Assembly (NCBI GenBank): GCA_030446485.1
Contig: JAUJNF010000001.1
Location: forward strand, 297,097 to 361,096
Reading direction: 5' to 3'
Source: Thermoleophilaceae bacterium
Lineage (GTDB): Bacteria > Actinomycetota > Thermoleophilia > Solirubrobacterales > Thermoleophilaceae
Length of the DNA: 64,000 bases
Shown here: positions 53,212-63,032 of the stretch, in pieces
Layout: each line of letters begins with the position of its first letter
Position numbering within the stretch: position 1 is the first letter of the stretch
Notes under the pieces: generated by a model
Database searches by the model: none
Told to the model about the DNA's origin: nothing
What the model saw: the letters and a program-made list of their open reading frames with translations, nothing else
Position numbers and translations under genes: made by a program

Positions 53212-53266
53212 GGCAACTTCCTGTCCTGGGAGGCCAGTTTCTTGTCTCACAGGCAAGCTCCTTGCC
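53212..53266. promoter_or_regulatory. Three direct repeats with exact 20-bp period (candidate operator)
   Basis: GGCAACTTCCTGTC at 53212, GGCCAGTTTCTTGTC at 53232 and GGCAAGCTCCTTGCC at 53252: three variants of GGCmAsyTyCyTGyC starting exactly 20 bases apart, so on one DNA face. The third is itself a palindrome (GGCAAG/CTTGCC). They lie in the 301-base gap between the divergent WES/DGAT and MOSC genes, which otherwise shows nothing coding. Confidence 0.55.
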
Positions 53267-53343
53267 GTAGACGACAGCGTCGCCACGGCCTGCTCTGCCC
53301 TGGCTCGGGCGCCGAGCGCGCCCGTCCGCGAAGATGTGGAGCC

Positions 53344-54057
53344 GTGACGCGATCACGAGCACACGCCGTCGCGCCGCCCGCGGGCTCGACCGGCGCCGCG
53401 GGTGTCTCCGCCTCCGTGACATCGATTCAGGTCGGCCGTCCGCGACCCATGGGCACCCCGCGCGGGCCGGTCACGAGCGCCTTCGTGAAGGAGCCCGTCG
53501 CCGGACCGGTCGCACTCCGCACGCTCGGACTCGACGGCGACTCCCAGGTGAACACCAAGTACCACGGCGGACCGGACCGGGCGCTGTGCGTCTACCCCGG
53601 CGAGCACTACCCCTACTGGGCAGAGCGGCTGGAGCGCTCGATGCCGCCGGCCTCCTTCGGGGAGAACTTCACCACCCGGGGGTTGCTCGAGGACGAGGTG
53701 GCGATCGGCGCGACCTACGCCGTCGGCGACGCCGTGGTCCAGGTCTCCCAACCGCGCGAGCCGTGCCACAAGCTCGCCGGCCGCCACGGGGTCAGGCAGC
53801 TCGTGCCGTGGGTCAAGCGGAGCGGGCGCACCGGTTTCTACCTGCGCGTGCTCGAGGAGGGCATCGTCACGCCGGGCGACGCGATGCTGCCCGCATCGCG
53901 GCCCGCGGCGGGGGTCACGATCGCCGAGATCAACCGCGTGGCCTACCACGATCGTCGCGACCTCGAGGGGCTCGAGCGGGCCGTCGCCGCCGAGGGACTC
54001 GAGATCGGTTGGCGCCGCCGGCTGGAGAGCCTCATCCGCAAGGCCCGGGCGGCCTAG
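53344..54057 (+). CDS. MOSC domain protein (YiiM-like)
   Basis: Up to 237 residues from GTG 53344; GTG 53416 (VTSIQVGRPR) gives 213 and fits family N-termini better. TKYHGGPDRALCVYPGEHY, PPASFGENFTTRGLLEDEV and QPREPCHKLAGRHG with the conserved Cys are typical of MOSC domains, which bind a sulfur carrier or act in molybdenum-cofactor transfer. No 2Fe-2S or N-terminal beta-barrel is added. Function in this organism unknown. Confidence 0.87.
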   Translation: MTRSRAHAVAPPAGSTGAAGVSASVTSIQVGRPRPMGTPRGPVTSAFVKEPVAGPVALRTLGLDGDSQVNTKYHGGPDRALCVYPGEHYPYWAERLERSMPPASFGENFTTRGLLEDEVAIGATYAVGDAVVQVSQPREPCHKLAGRHGVRQLVPWVKRSGRTGFYLRVLEEGIVTPGDAMLPASRPAAGVTIAEINRVAYHDRRDLEGLERAVAAEGLEIGWRRRLESLIRKARAA

Positions 54058-54079
54058 GGGTAGGCGAGCTCAGGCCGGC

Positions 54080-55066
54080 TCAGGCCTTGGCGTCGAGCGC
54101 CTTGGCCTGCTGCCGCTCCGGGCTGATGCGGACCACGTTCCAGACGAGGCCCATCCGCTCCAGCGTGCGGATCACGAGGGCCGACACGTCGAACTGCCGG
54201 CGCCCCAGGCCGTGGACCGCCGAGGTCGGGAAGGCGTGGTGGTTGTTGTGCCACGCCTCGCCGAGGCTCGGCAGCGCGAGCCACGCGAGGTTGCGCGAAT
54301 GGTCGTCGGTGTCGAAGAGCCGTCGCCCGAAGGTGTGGCAGAGCGAGTTGATGCTGAAGGTGACGTGGTGCACGAAAAAGATCCGCACGGCGCCACCCCA
54401 CAGCAGGGCGGTGAGGCCCGCGGCCACGCCGCCGCCGATCGCCCATCCGATCGCGAACGGCAGGGCCATGCCGAGCAGCACCCAGACCAAGAACGTCCTG
54501 TCGACGAAGCGGATGACGGGATCCTTCATGAGATCGGGAGCGAACTTGGCTCGCGATCCACGCTGGGTGTGGATGAAGAGCCACCCGAGATGGGCGTGCA
54601 CCAGCCCGCGGAGAGTGCCACGCAGCCCGCTCCCGTGGTCGACGTGGGGGCTGTGGGGATCGCCCTCCTCGTCGGTGAAGGCGTGGTGCTTGCGGTGGTC
54701 GGCCACCCACGAGATCACCGGACCCTCGATCGCCGCGGAGCCGAGGACGGCCAGGACTCCCCGCAGTGCGGGGCTCGTCTCGAAGCTGCGGTGGGTGAAG
54801 AGGCGGTGGAAGCCTACGGTCACGCCGAGCACGGTCAGGAAGTAGACGATGGCGAACGTGAGGAGGTCGTGCCAGCGGAGGATGTGATTCCACGCCTGCC
54901 AGCCGGCGAGGCCGAGCAGCAGGAAGGGGATCAGGGTGACCGAGCCGGTGAGGATGCGGTCGCGCGTCTCATGGGCGACCGGCTGGATGTCGCCGGTCCG
55001 GCCTCCGGCCGAAGAGCCTCCGGGACCGGTGCTGCCGTGTGGGGGAGCGATGCTCGACATGATCAT
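54080..55066 (-). CDS. Acyl-CoA/fatty-acid desaturase
   Basis: 328 residues. The three His boxes of membrane di-iron desaturases are present: GFHRLFTHRSF, ADHRKHHAFTDEEGD and EAWHNNHHAFP. Four hydrophobic segments separate them (LTGSVTLIPFLLLGLAGW, LLTFAIVYFLTVLGVTVG, FLVWVLLGMALPFAIGWA, VAAGLTALLWGGAVRIFF). It introduces a cis double bond, probably delta-9, into acyl-CoA. Adjacent to the WES/DGAT gene, it suits storage or membrane lipid synthesis. The electron donor is not encoded nearby. Confidence 0.92.
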   Translation of the reverse strand: MIMSSIAPPHGSTGPGGSSAGGRTGDIQPVAHETRDRILTGSVTLIPFLLLGLAGWQAWNHILRWHDLLTFAIVYFLTVLGVTVGFHRLFTHRSFETSPALRGVLAVLGSAAIEGPVISWVADHRKHHAFTDEEGDPHSPHVDHGSGLRGTLRGLVHAHLGWLFIHTQRGSRAKFAPDLMKDPVIRFVDRTFLVWVLLGMALPFAIGWAIGGGVAAGLTALLWGGAVRIFFVHHVTFSINSLCHTFGRRLFDTDDHSRNLAWLALPSLGEAWHNNHHAFPTSAVHGLGRRQFDVSALVIRTLERMGLVWNVVRISPERQQAKALDAKA

Positions 55067-55150
55067 GGTCCCCCGCTCCCCGTTCCTCCGTCGAGGAGGC
55101 CCGGTCCGAAGTCCCGCTCGAGTGAAGCTAGCAGCACTTGGCCGCTGCGT

Positions 55151-56446
<1,296 letters not shown>

Positions 56447-56615
56447 CTGAAGCTCCTTGATATGCGACTGGGAGATCCGGCGACCCAATCGCGCCACAGG
56501 CGCACAGAGAGACGAGACCTCTCGGGGGCCACGGTGGCCCACCGACCCGTTGAACCTAGCAGCCCGGTTTGTGCCAGTACGCAGGAACTCGTGCTCGGGT
56601 AGCGTCGGGTGCACT

Positions 56616-56846
56616 GTGCGCGACGTGCCCATCCGCGGCGAGATGATCCGCCTCGGCCAGCTGCTGAAGCTGACCGGGGTGGTCGGGGGCGGCGGGGAGT
56701 CAAAGGCCCTCCTGGGCGCCGGGCAAATCCTCGTGAACGGCGAGCCCGAGGGCCGCCGGGGCCGCCAACTGCACGACGGTGACACGGTTCGCGCCGGTGG
56801 TGAGGAGCTGCGCGTGGTGGCCGGGGAACGCCCCGCGCAGGGCTGA
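56616..56846 (+). CDS. S4 RNA-binding domain protein
   Basis: 76 residues from GTG 56616. IRLGQLLKLTGVVGGGGES and QILVNGEPEGRRGRQLHDGD are the S4 fold that clasps RNA, and length fits the YaaA/RlbA-type stand-alone S4 proteins. It is divergent from the helicase and stops six bases from HisD. Target RNA not known. Confidence 0.85.
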   Translation: MRDVPIRGEMIRLGQLLKLTGVVGGGGESKALLGAGQILVNGEPEGRRGRQLHDGDTVRAGGEELRVVAGERPAQG

Positions 56847-56852
56847 CGGGGC

Positions 56853-58166
56853 TCAGCCCCGGCGGCGCTCCAGCGCGTACCGCGCCGCCTCGGCATGTGC
56901 GGGGAAGCCCTCGTACTGTGCAAGGGTCAGGGCGACCGGGCCCACGCTCTTCACGCCCTCAGGCGAGACCTGCGCGAACGACGACCATTTCAGGAAGTCG
57001 TGCACCCCGACGCTCGAGTAGCTCCGCGCGGTGCCCCCCGTGGGCAGGATGGCGTTCACGCCGATCGCGTAGTTGCCGAAGGCGATCGAGGCGTTCTCCC
57101 CGAGCAGCACCTCGCCGGCGTTTCGCAGCGCCGGCAGCAACTCCATGGGGCTCTCGGTGAGCACCCTCAGGTGCTCGGGCGCGTACTCGTTCACGAAGTC
57201 GATCGCCTCGGCCAGGTCCGCCGTCACGACGATGCCGCCGTAGCCGCGGAGGACGGCCTCGCAGTAGTCCCTGCGCTCCGGCGGCAGCCGCTCGACGAGC
57301 GGCGGCACCAGCTCCGCCACGGCGTCGGCCAGCCGCTCCGAGTCCGTCACCAGCAGCGCCGCGGAGTCCGGACCGTGCTCGGCCTCCACCAGCAGCTCGC
57401 GGGCGGCGATCTCGGGGTCGGCGTGGGCGTCGCACAGGACGAGCGACTCGCTGGGGCCGGCCGGCGGGCCGGGATCTACCCATCCGTACACGAGCCGCTT
57501 GGCCGCCGTCACGTAGCGGTTGCCGGGGCCGAGCAGCTTCTGAACGCGCGGGACCGTCGCGGTGCCGAAGGCCATGGCCGCGACGGCCTGGGCGCCGCCG
57601 GCCCTGTACACGTCGGTCACGCCGCACAGCTCCGCCGCCACCAGCGAGGCCGCGTCGATCGAGCCGTCCGGGGCCGGGGGCGTGCACACGCTGATGCTCG
57701 GCACCTCGGCCAGCACCGCCGGAGTGCACAGCATGGCCATCACCGAGGGGAAGGCCCCCTTGCCGCGCGGCACGTACAACCCCACGGACGCGATCGGGGT
57801 CAGGCGCTCGCCGGCCAGCACGCCGGGGGCCACCTCGGCCATCGGGGGCGGGGGCGCCATCTGCGCGCGGTGGTGCTTGCGCACGTTGGCGATGGCCTGC
57901 TCGAGCGCGGCCCGGAGGTCCGCGGGGATCTCGGCGCGGGCCCGCTCGAACTCGAGCGGCGTGACCTTCAGCCCGTCCTCGGCGAGCTCCGCCCCGTCGA
58001 GCTCGCGCGCGTAGTCCACGAGCGCGCGGTCTCCTCGCTCGCGCACCGCGGCCACGATCTCGCGCACCTTCTCCTCGACCGGGCCGAAGTCCGCCTGCAC
58101 CCGGGCCATCAGCGCCTGGCGTTGCGAGCCCGACAGCTCGCCGGCGACGTACCTGTTGATCCGCAC
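56853..58166 (-). CDS. hisD: Histidinol dehydrogenase
   Basis: 437 residues. SVGLYVPRGKGAFPSVMAML, QAVAAMAFGTATVPRVQKLL, GPGNRYVTAAKRLVYG, GPSESLVLCDAHADP and VGVNAILPTGGTARSYSSVG match HisD throughout, with the zinc site residues of the family (Gln, His in EAEHGPDSAALL). It makes the last two NAD-linked oxidations in histidine synthesis. It is followed upstream on the strand by the HAD-IGPD-like gene, so two his-related genes form an operon. Confidence 0.96.
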   Translation of the reverse strand: MRINRYVAGELSGSQRQALMARVQADFGPVEEKVREIVAAVRERGDRALVDYARELDGAELAEDGLKVTPLEFERARAEIPADLRAALEQAIANVRKHHRAQMAPPPPMAEVAPGVLAGERLTPIASVGLYVPRGKGAFPSVMAMLCTPAVLAEVPSISVCTPPAPDGSIDAASLVAAELCGVTDVYRAGGAQAVAAMAFGTATVPRVQKLLGPGNRYVTAAKRLVYGWVDPGPPAGPSESLVLCDAHADPEIAARELLVEAEHGPDSAALLVTDSERLADAVAELVPPLVERLPPERRDYCEAVLRGYGGIVVTADLAEAIDFVNEYAPEHLRVLTESPMELLPALRNAGEVLLGENASIAFGNYAIGVNAILPTGGTARSYSSVGVHDFLKWSSFAQVSPEGVKSVGPVALTLAQYEGFPAHAEAARYALERRRG

Positions 58167-58179
58167 GATGCGCTGCGGC

Positions 58180-60102
58180 CTAGGCCAGCGTCGCCTTCAC
58201 GCCGGGCGTAAGCGAGCGCCGCGACTCGTTGGGGCGGAGCAGCTCCCCGATCGCCTCGCCGAGCGCGGCAAACACCTGTGGCCATCCGGCGTCCGGGTCA
58301 ACGCGCTCGACCACGTGGACCATCACGCTGGCCTGCAGTCCACCGGCGAGCCCGTCGATGAAGTCGTCGAGGTCCTCGCTGAAGAGGCCATTCCGGAGGG
58401 TGTGACCCAGGAGGAAGTCGCGCCGGAAGTCGTCGTACGGCTCGGTGAAGGGCACGAGGCGCCAGAACTTGCGCCCCTCCATGCTCACCCCCACGCGGAC
58501 CGGCTGCTCGGCGAGCGACTCCACGCGGTCCACGTTCGACCCCGCGCCCTCGATCCCGAACGCCTCACTGCGTTCGATGGCCAGCAGCCGGAGTGCGCGA
58601 CCGAGGGCGAGGCCGATGTCCTCGAGTACCACGTGGCTGGAGCTGAGCCGCGTGGCCCTGAACTCGATCGTCACCCGCAGGCCGGCCCGGCTCGCGAACC
58701 GCTCCAGCAGCTCCTCGACGCCCGAAACCTGAACCGAGTCGGCCACGTCCACCCGGCAGCGCGCGCCCGCCGGCCCGCCGAGCGCGACCTCGACCCGGAC
58801 CTCGCTCTCCGCGGTCTCCCGTTGGAGACGGGCAAGGGATGGCGACGCCGCGAGCACCCGCCAGCCGCGCTCTACGGCTGCCTCCTGCACCGGTGGCCGC
58901 CCGTTCGCGTCGCGGTACGGCCCGGGGACATCATCGAGCGGAGCCCGCACGCTCCTGTCGAGCGCGATGCCCACGCCCCGGAAGACCCCCTCCCAGGTGT
59001 GGTGGGCGTCCTCGACGCTCGCCACCGTCACGGCGATGTCCCAGCCGCTCGCAGACGCCAGGCCGTCCAGCAGCGACACCAGGGGCCGGCCGTCGTTCAG
59101 CTGCTCCACGCGCAGGCCGACGAACCACTCGAGATCCACCTGGGGCGCGGCCTCGAGGGCCAGGCGGCCGCTGTCCGCCGCGGTCAACCGCACCACCGCG
59201 GAGCCGTCGTCGATCATGCCGAGGGCGGCGGCGCTGTCCCGGACGCGCGGCAGCCTGCGCACCTCACCGCCGAGGTCGACGCCGAGCTGCCGCCAGTCGT
59301 CGCTCGTCCACAGCACGTCCACCGAGCACCCGAGCCGCCAGGCCACGTGCTCGACCATGTGGCTCACGAAGTCGTTGCCGGTGAAGAGTGCCTTCGACGT
59401 GACGTCTCCGAGCTCGAGCGCCACGTGGCCCGGCCGGAAGTCCGAGTAGCAGCGCGCCACGTGAGGCGACGCCGACAGCTCGGCGAAGGTGTTCGCCCCG
59501 GTGGCCACCGCGATCGTGTGACAGCCGGCGCGGCTGCCGGCCTCGGCCCCGAGGAGCGAGTCCTCGATCACCACGCAGCGCGCGGGCTCCAGCCCGAGCC
59601 GCCGCGCCCCCTCCAGGTAGGTGTCGGGCGCGGGCTTCTTCGGGAGGCCCGGCGCGTCGTTGCCGACGAGCAGATCGAAGCGGTCGCCCAGGCCGGCACC
59701 GGCGAGGATGCGGGCCACGTCGGCCTGGGGGTTGTTGGACACCACCGCGAGCGCGAGCCCGGCGCCTCGGGCGGCGTCGAGTATCGCGCTGATCCCCTCG
59801 TGCGTGGGCACGGAAGCCGTGAGGCGCGCGTGCTCGTGGGCCGCCACCAGCCCGTCTATCTCCTCCTCCGGCAGCTCCAGGCCCAGCTCGGCGAGGATGC
59901 GCCGCCAGGCCAGGGCGAGGTCGTAGGGAAAGGCCCGTCGCACCACCGTCCGGGGCACGCTCACGTCCTCGCCCAGCCGCTCGCCGAGCAGCGCGCCGAT
60001 GAGCTCGAACTCCATCGTCAGCGTGTCGAGCAGCACGCCGTCCATGTCGAGGAGCAGCGCGGCGGTCCGATCGGGAACCGTCAGTCGATCGGCCAGGACC
60101 AT
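58180..60102 (-). CDS. HAD phosphatase fused to two IGPD (HisB)-like domains
   Basis: 640 residues from ATG 60102. Residues 1-225 are a beta-PGM-type HAD hydrolase: LLLDMDGVLLDT (Asp19), SNNPQAD and KKPAPDTYLEG. Residues about 240-385 resemble imidazoleglycerol-phosphate dehydratase (SHMVEHVAWRLG; EDAHHTWEGVFRGVGIALD). A second, weaker IGPD-like part follows (about 435-630; SSHVVLEDIGLALGRAL, where HHT has become SHV). E. coli HisB joins a HAD phosphatase to IGPD, but this HAD is a different type and the dehydratase half appears doubled. It ends 13 bases before HisD. It is a probable divergent HisB. Confidence 0.8.
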   Translation of the reverse strand: MVLADRLTVPDRTAALLLDMDGVLLDTLTMEFELIGALLGERLGEDVSVPRTVVRRAFPYDLALAWRRILAELGLELPEEEIDGLVAAHEHARLTASVPTHEGISAILDAARGAGLALAVVSNNPQADVARILAGAGLGDRFDLLVGNDAPGLPKKPAPDTYLEGARRLGLEPARCVVIEDSLLGAEAGSRAGCHTIAVATGANTFAELSASPHVARCYSDFRPGHVALELGDVTSKALFTGNDFVSHMVEHVAWRLGCSVDVLWTSDDWRQLGVDLGGEVRRLPRVRDSAAALGMIDDGSAVVRLTAADSGRLALEAAPQVDLEWFVGLRVEQLNDGRPLVSLLDGLASASGWDIAVTVASVEDAHHTWEGVFRGVGIALDRSVRAPLDDVPGPYRDANGRPPVQEAAVERGWRVLAASPSLARLQRETAESEVRVEVALGGPAGARCRVDVADSVQVSGVEELLERFASRAGLRVTIEFRATRLSSSHVVLEDIGLALGRALRLLAIERSEAFGIEGAGSNVDRVESLAEQPVRVGVSMEGRKFWRLVPFTEPYDDFRRDFLLGHTLRNGLFSEDLDDFIDGLAGGLQASVMVHVVERVDPDAGWPQVFAALGEAIGELLRPNESRRSLTPGVKATLA

Positions 60103-60146
60103 CTGCGGGCATCGTACCCCGGCCCCCGCCGACCGACCCGGTTGCA

Positions 60147-60163
60147 ATACCCTACGGGGGTAT
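60147..60163. promoter_or_regulatory. CsoR-type operator
   Basis: ATACCC (60147-60152), five bases, GGGTAT (60158-60163), a perfect palindrome with G-tract centre like copper-sensing CsoR operators. It lies between a possible -35 TTGCAA (60142) and -10 TAGAGT (60166), 18 bases apart. The gene for a CsoR-family repressor is the second gene downstream, so autoregulation is expected. Confidence 0.75.
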
Positions 60164-60212
60164 GCTAGAGTCAGCGCCGCAGCCGGTCGAGGAGCCCATC
60201 GAGGAGGTCCAC

Positions 60213-60785
60213 ATGGAGGCAGCAACCGCTCACCAGCACCACGCGATGCCCACGTCGGGGCGCGCGCTCGACGGAGTGGCCATGAGCGCCACGCTGCACT
60301 GCCTGACCGGCTGCGCCATCGGCGAGACGCTCGGGATGATCATCGGCACCGCCGCCGGATTCTCCGACCTGGGCACGGTCGCCCTGGCGGTAGCGCTCGC
60401 CTTCCTGTTCGGCTACGGGCTCACGAGCCTTCCGCTGTTCCGCGCCGGCTTCACGCTCGCGGCGATCGTGCCGATCGCCCTGGCCACCGACACCTTCTCG
60501 ATCGCGACCATGGAGGTGGTCGACAACGCGATCATGCTCGCCATCCCGGGGGCGATGGAGGCAGGGCCCGGCAGCGTGCTCTTCTGGGGAAGCCTCTCCG
60601 TGGCCCTCGTGATCGCCGGGGTGGTGGCCTTCCCCGTGAACCGCTGGCTGATCGCCCGCGGCAAGGGCCACGCGGTGGTTCACGAGACCGGCGTGCACGG
60701 CGGCCCCCCGGTGCGCGTCGTCGGGATGGTGGCGGTGGCGGCGGCGATCTTCGGGACCGTCGTCCTCCTTGCGGAGGTGCTCTGA
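60213..60785 (+). CDS. DUF4396 membrane protein
   Basis: 190 residues from ATG 60213, chosen for AGGAGG five bases upstream; the ATG at 60162 lies inside the CsoR operator and is rejected. Four or more helices (AMSATLHCLTGCAIGETLGM, ALAVALAFLFGYGLTSLPLF, VLFWGSLSVALVIAGVVAFP and a last VVGMVAVAAAIFGTVVLLAE). The N-terminus has a His cluster (HQHHAM) and ends TLHCLTGCAIGE with two Cys, possible metal ligands. Coupling to a CsoR gene (TGATG overlap) suggests a metal-linked role. DUF4396 function is not known. Confidence 0.85.
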   Translation: MEAATAHQHHAMPTSGRALDGVAMSATLHCLTGCAIGETLGMIIGTAAGFSDLGTVALAVALAFLFGYGLTSLPLFRAGFTLAAIVPIALATDTFSIATMEVVDNAIMLAIPGAMEAGPGSVLFWGSLSVALVIAGVVAFPVNRWLIARGKGHAVVHETGVHGGPPVRVVGMVAVAAAIFGTVVLLAEVL

Positions 60786-61078
60786 TGGCTGACGCCCAGG
60801 CACGCGGCTACACCGCCACCAAGCCACAGCTGCTCAAGCGACTCAACCGGGTCGAGGGTCAGGTGCGCGGCGTGGCCCGCATGGTCGAGGACGACCGCTA
60901 CTGTATCGACGTGCTCACCCAGATCAGCGCCGCCCAGGCCGCCCTCGACAAGATCGCGCTGGGGCTGCTGGACGGGCACACGCGGCACTGCCTCGCCGGC
61001 GAGGGCTCGGGTCCGGACGACCCGGGCGACCGCGCCGACGAGCTGATGGGCGCCGTCGGGCGGATGCTCGGGCGCTAG
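60785..61078 (+). CDS. csoR: CsoR-family metal-sensing repressor
   Basis: 97 residues, ATG overlapping the DUF4396 stop. LLKRLNRVEGQVRGVARMV is the CsoR helix. The metal triad is Cys40 (DDRYCIDVL), His65 and Cys69 (GHTRHCL), with the same spacing (25 and 4) as the copper-sensing triad of CsoR. It releases the operator at 60147-60163 on Cu(I), so the pair is autoregulated. Other CsoR/RcnR-type metals cannot be excluded. Confidence 0.92.
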   Translation: MADAQARGYTATKPQLLKRLNRVEGQVRGVARMVEDDRYCIDVLTQISAAQAALDKIALGLLDGHTRHCLAGEGSGPDDPGDRADELMGAVGRMLGR

Positions 61079-61085
61079 CTGGGTC

Positions 61086-61109
61086 GAGCCGGCCTCACTC
61101 CGGCCGCTC
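61086..61109. terminator. Stem-loop between csoR and amt
   Basis: GAGCCGGCC pairs with GGCCGCTC (one bulge), loop TCACTCC. It lies in the 35-base gap between the convergent csoR and ammonium transporter genes, so may serve both. Confidence 0.5.
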
Positions 61110-61113
61110 GCCG

Positions 61114-62418
61114 TCAGACCCGCTCGCCGGCCAGCGCCACGTCGCCGTCCGTGCTGGCCTCCGGCCCGATCAGGATCGCGCCCTCGCCCGTCGCGTACGC
61201 CTCCTCGCCGTGCTGGACGATGTCCATGCCCAGCGACTCCTCGCGCACCGTGGCCCGCAGCGGCATCACCAACCCGATCAGACGCAGGATCAGGAAGGTG
61301 ACCACGAAGGCGTAGACAGGGGTCGCAAGCACCGCGAGCGCCTGCTCCCCGAGCTGGGCGGCGTCGCCGTACGCGAGCCCGTCCGCGACGCCGTTCCAGG
61401 ACTGCTGGGCGAAGAAGCCGATGAAGAGGATGCCGGTGATGCCCGCGATGCCGTGGGCGGCGAGCACGTCCAGCGTCTCGTCGACGCGAGTCCGGGGCCG
61501 CAAGACGATGATCGCGTAGCTCGGCAACGCGGCGAGCCCGCCGAGCGCCATCGCCCAGCCCGGGCTGATGAAGCCGCCCGCGGGCGTGATGCCCACGCAG
61601 CCGACGATGATCGCGGTCGCGGCTCCGATTGCCGTGACGTGCCGCCCTCGCAGCAGGTCGAGCGCGAACCACACCACGAGCGTGCACGCCGGCGCCAGCA
61701 GCGTGTTGGTGAACGCCAGCACGCTGGGGTTGCCGGTCGAGAACCCGCTGCCACCGTTGAAGCCGAACCAGCCGAACCAGAGCAGGCCGGCGCCGAGCAG
61801 CACGTAGATCGCGTTGTGGGGAAGGAACGCCTGCCGCCCGTAGTCGCTCCGCACGCCCACGACGAGCGCGGCGGCCAGCGCCGAGAAGCCCGATCCCATC
61901 TCCACCGGTATGCCGCCGGCGAAGTCGAGCGTGCCCTGCTCCTGCAGCCATCCGCCGCCGAAGGCCCAGTGGGCGAGCACCGCGTACACGAGCACCGACC
62001 ACAGCGCGGCGAACACGAGGAAGGGGCCGAAGCGCATCCGCTCCACCACCGCGCCCGACACCAGCGCGACGGTGAGGATGCAGAAGCTCGCCTGGAAGGC
62101 CATGAACAGCAGATGCGGGATCGTGGTCCCGTCGCGCGGCACGAAGGTCACGTCGCGGAGGCCCACGTGGCCGAGCCCGCCGACGATCGCGTTGCCCTCG
62201 TCGAACGCGATCGAGTAGCCCACGAGAGCCCACATCACGGTGGCCACCGCGAGCGCGGCCGCGCACATCATGAACGTGTTGAGGGTGTTCTTCGAGCGCA
62301 CGAGCCCCGCGTAGAAGAGGCCGAGAGCGGGTGTCATGAGGATCACCATGGCCGTGGCCACCAGCATCCACGCGGTGTCCCCGGTGTTCACCTCGGCGGC
62401 CAGCACGGGCGCCGTCAC
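61114..62418 (-). CDS. amt: Ammonium transporter
   Basis: 434 residues with 11 hydrophobic helices. It starts directly with the membrane part (NTGDTAWMLVATAMVILMTP then ALGLFYAGL). The twin pore His are in AHWAFGGGWL and AAHGIAGITGIL. LVRSKNTLNTFMMCAAAL is conserved. Its start overlaps the glnK stop by four bases (ATGA), so it is regulated together with its PII partner, which blocks the channel under nitrogen sufficiency. Confidence 0.95.
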   Translation of the reverse strand: MTAPVLAAEVNTGDTAWMLVATAMVILMTPALGLFYAGLVRSKNTLNTFMMCAAALAVATVMWALVGYSIAFDEGNAIVGGLGHVGLRDVTFVPRDGTTIPHLLFMAFQASFCILTVALVSGAVVERMRFGPFLVFAALWSVLVYAVLAHWAFGGGWLQEQGTLDFAGGIPVEMGSGFSALAAALVVGVRSDYGRQAFLPHNAIYVLLGAGLLWFGWFGFNGGSGFSTGNPSVLAFTNTLLAPACTLVVWFALDLLRGRHVTAIGAATAIIVGCVGITPAGGFISPGWAMALGGLAALPSYAIIVLRPRTRVDETLDVLAAHGIAGITGILFIGFFAQQSWNGVADGLAYGDAAQLGEQALAVLATPVYAFVVTFLILRLIGLVMPLRATVREESLGMDIVQHGEEAYATGEGAILIGPEASTDGDVALAGERV

Positions 62419-62768
62419 CTGGCGACCGGCGTGACGGCGCTGTGGTCGGTCTCGCCGGTGCGGATGCGCACCACCCGCTCGAGCGGTACGACCATGATCT
62501 TCCCATCGCCGACGTCCCCGGTGCGAGCGCCGTCGCAGAGGGCGTCGATCGTCGGCTCGACGAACTCGTCGGACACGGCGATCTCGAAGCGCACCTTCTC
62601 GGCGAGGCCCATCTTCACGGTCGTGCCGCGGTAGGTCTCGACGCGATCGAGCTCGCCCCCGTGCCCCTGCACCCGGCTGATCGAGACCCCACGCACCTCG
62701 GCGCGGTACAGGGCCTCCAGCACGTCGTTGGCCTTCTCGGGACGGACGATCCCGATCACGAGCTTCAC
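62415..62768 (-). CDS. glnK: PII nitrogen regulatory protein
   Basis: 117 residues. MKLVIGIVRPEKANDVLEAL, VRGVSISRVQGHGG, KVRFEIAVSDEFVEPTIDAL and GDGKIMVVPLERVVRIRTGE are PII signatures. The T-loop (ETYRGTTVKMGLAEK) lacks the usual Tyr51, so uridylylation or adenylylation at that residue is not expected. Paired with amt, it would control ammonium entry in response to ATP/ADP and 2-oxoglutarate. The 264 bases upstream contain no gene that I see and should hold its promoter. Confidence 0.94.
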   Translation of the reverse strand: MKLVIGIVRPEKANDVLEALYRAEVRGVSISRVQGHGGELDRVETYRGTTVKMGLAEKVRFEIAVSDEFVEPTIDALCDGARTGDVGDGKIMVVPLERVVRIRTGETDHSAVTPVAR

Positions 62769-63032
62769 GGTGTGGGGCTCCTTTTCTTAGTCGGGCAGCG
62801 CCCGGGAGGTGTGTGCATCGCGCCTGTCTTGCCCGGAACCCCCCGCTTCCTCTCGGCGAGCGCGCGCGAGCCTAGCGGGAGCCGCGTCGACGGGTCAACG
62901 CCGGCCGCGACGACTCCTCGATGCGTAACGTCGGGCGGCCCGGGCTTTCACGCCCAGCTCGCCTCGCACCAGGCGTTTCGGCCGGCGACACCGCGGGAAG
63001 CCCGTGGGGCAAGCGACACCGAAAGGCCCACC

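Noticed and set aside
60162..60212. ATG 60162 as start of the DUF4396 gene
   Set aside because: It lies in the CsoR operator and lacks a ribosome site; ATG 60213 follows AGGAGG.
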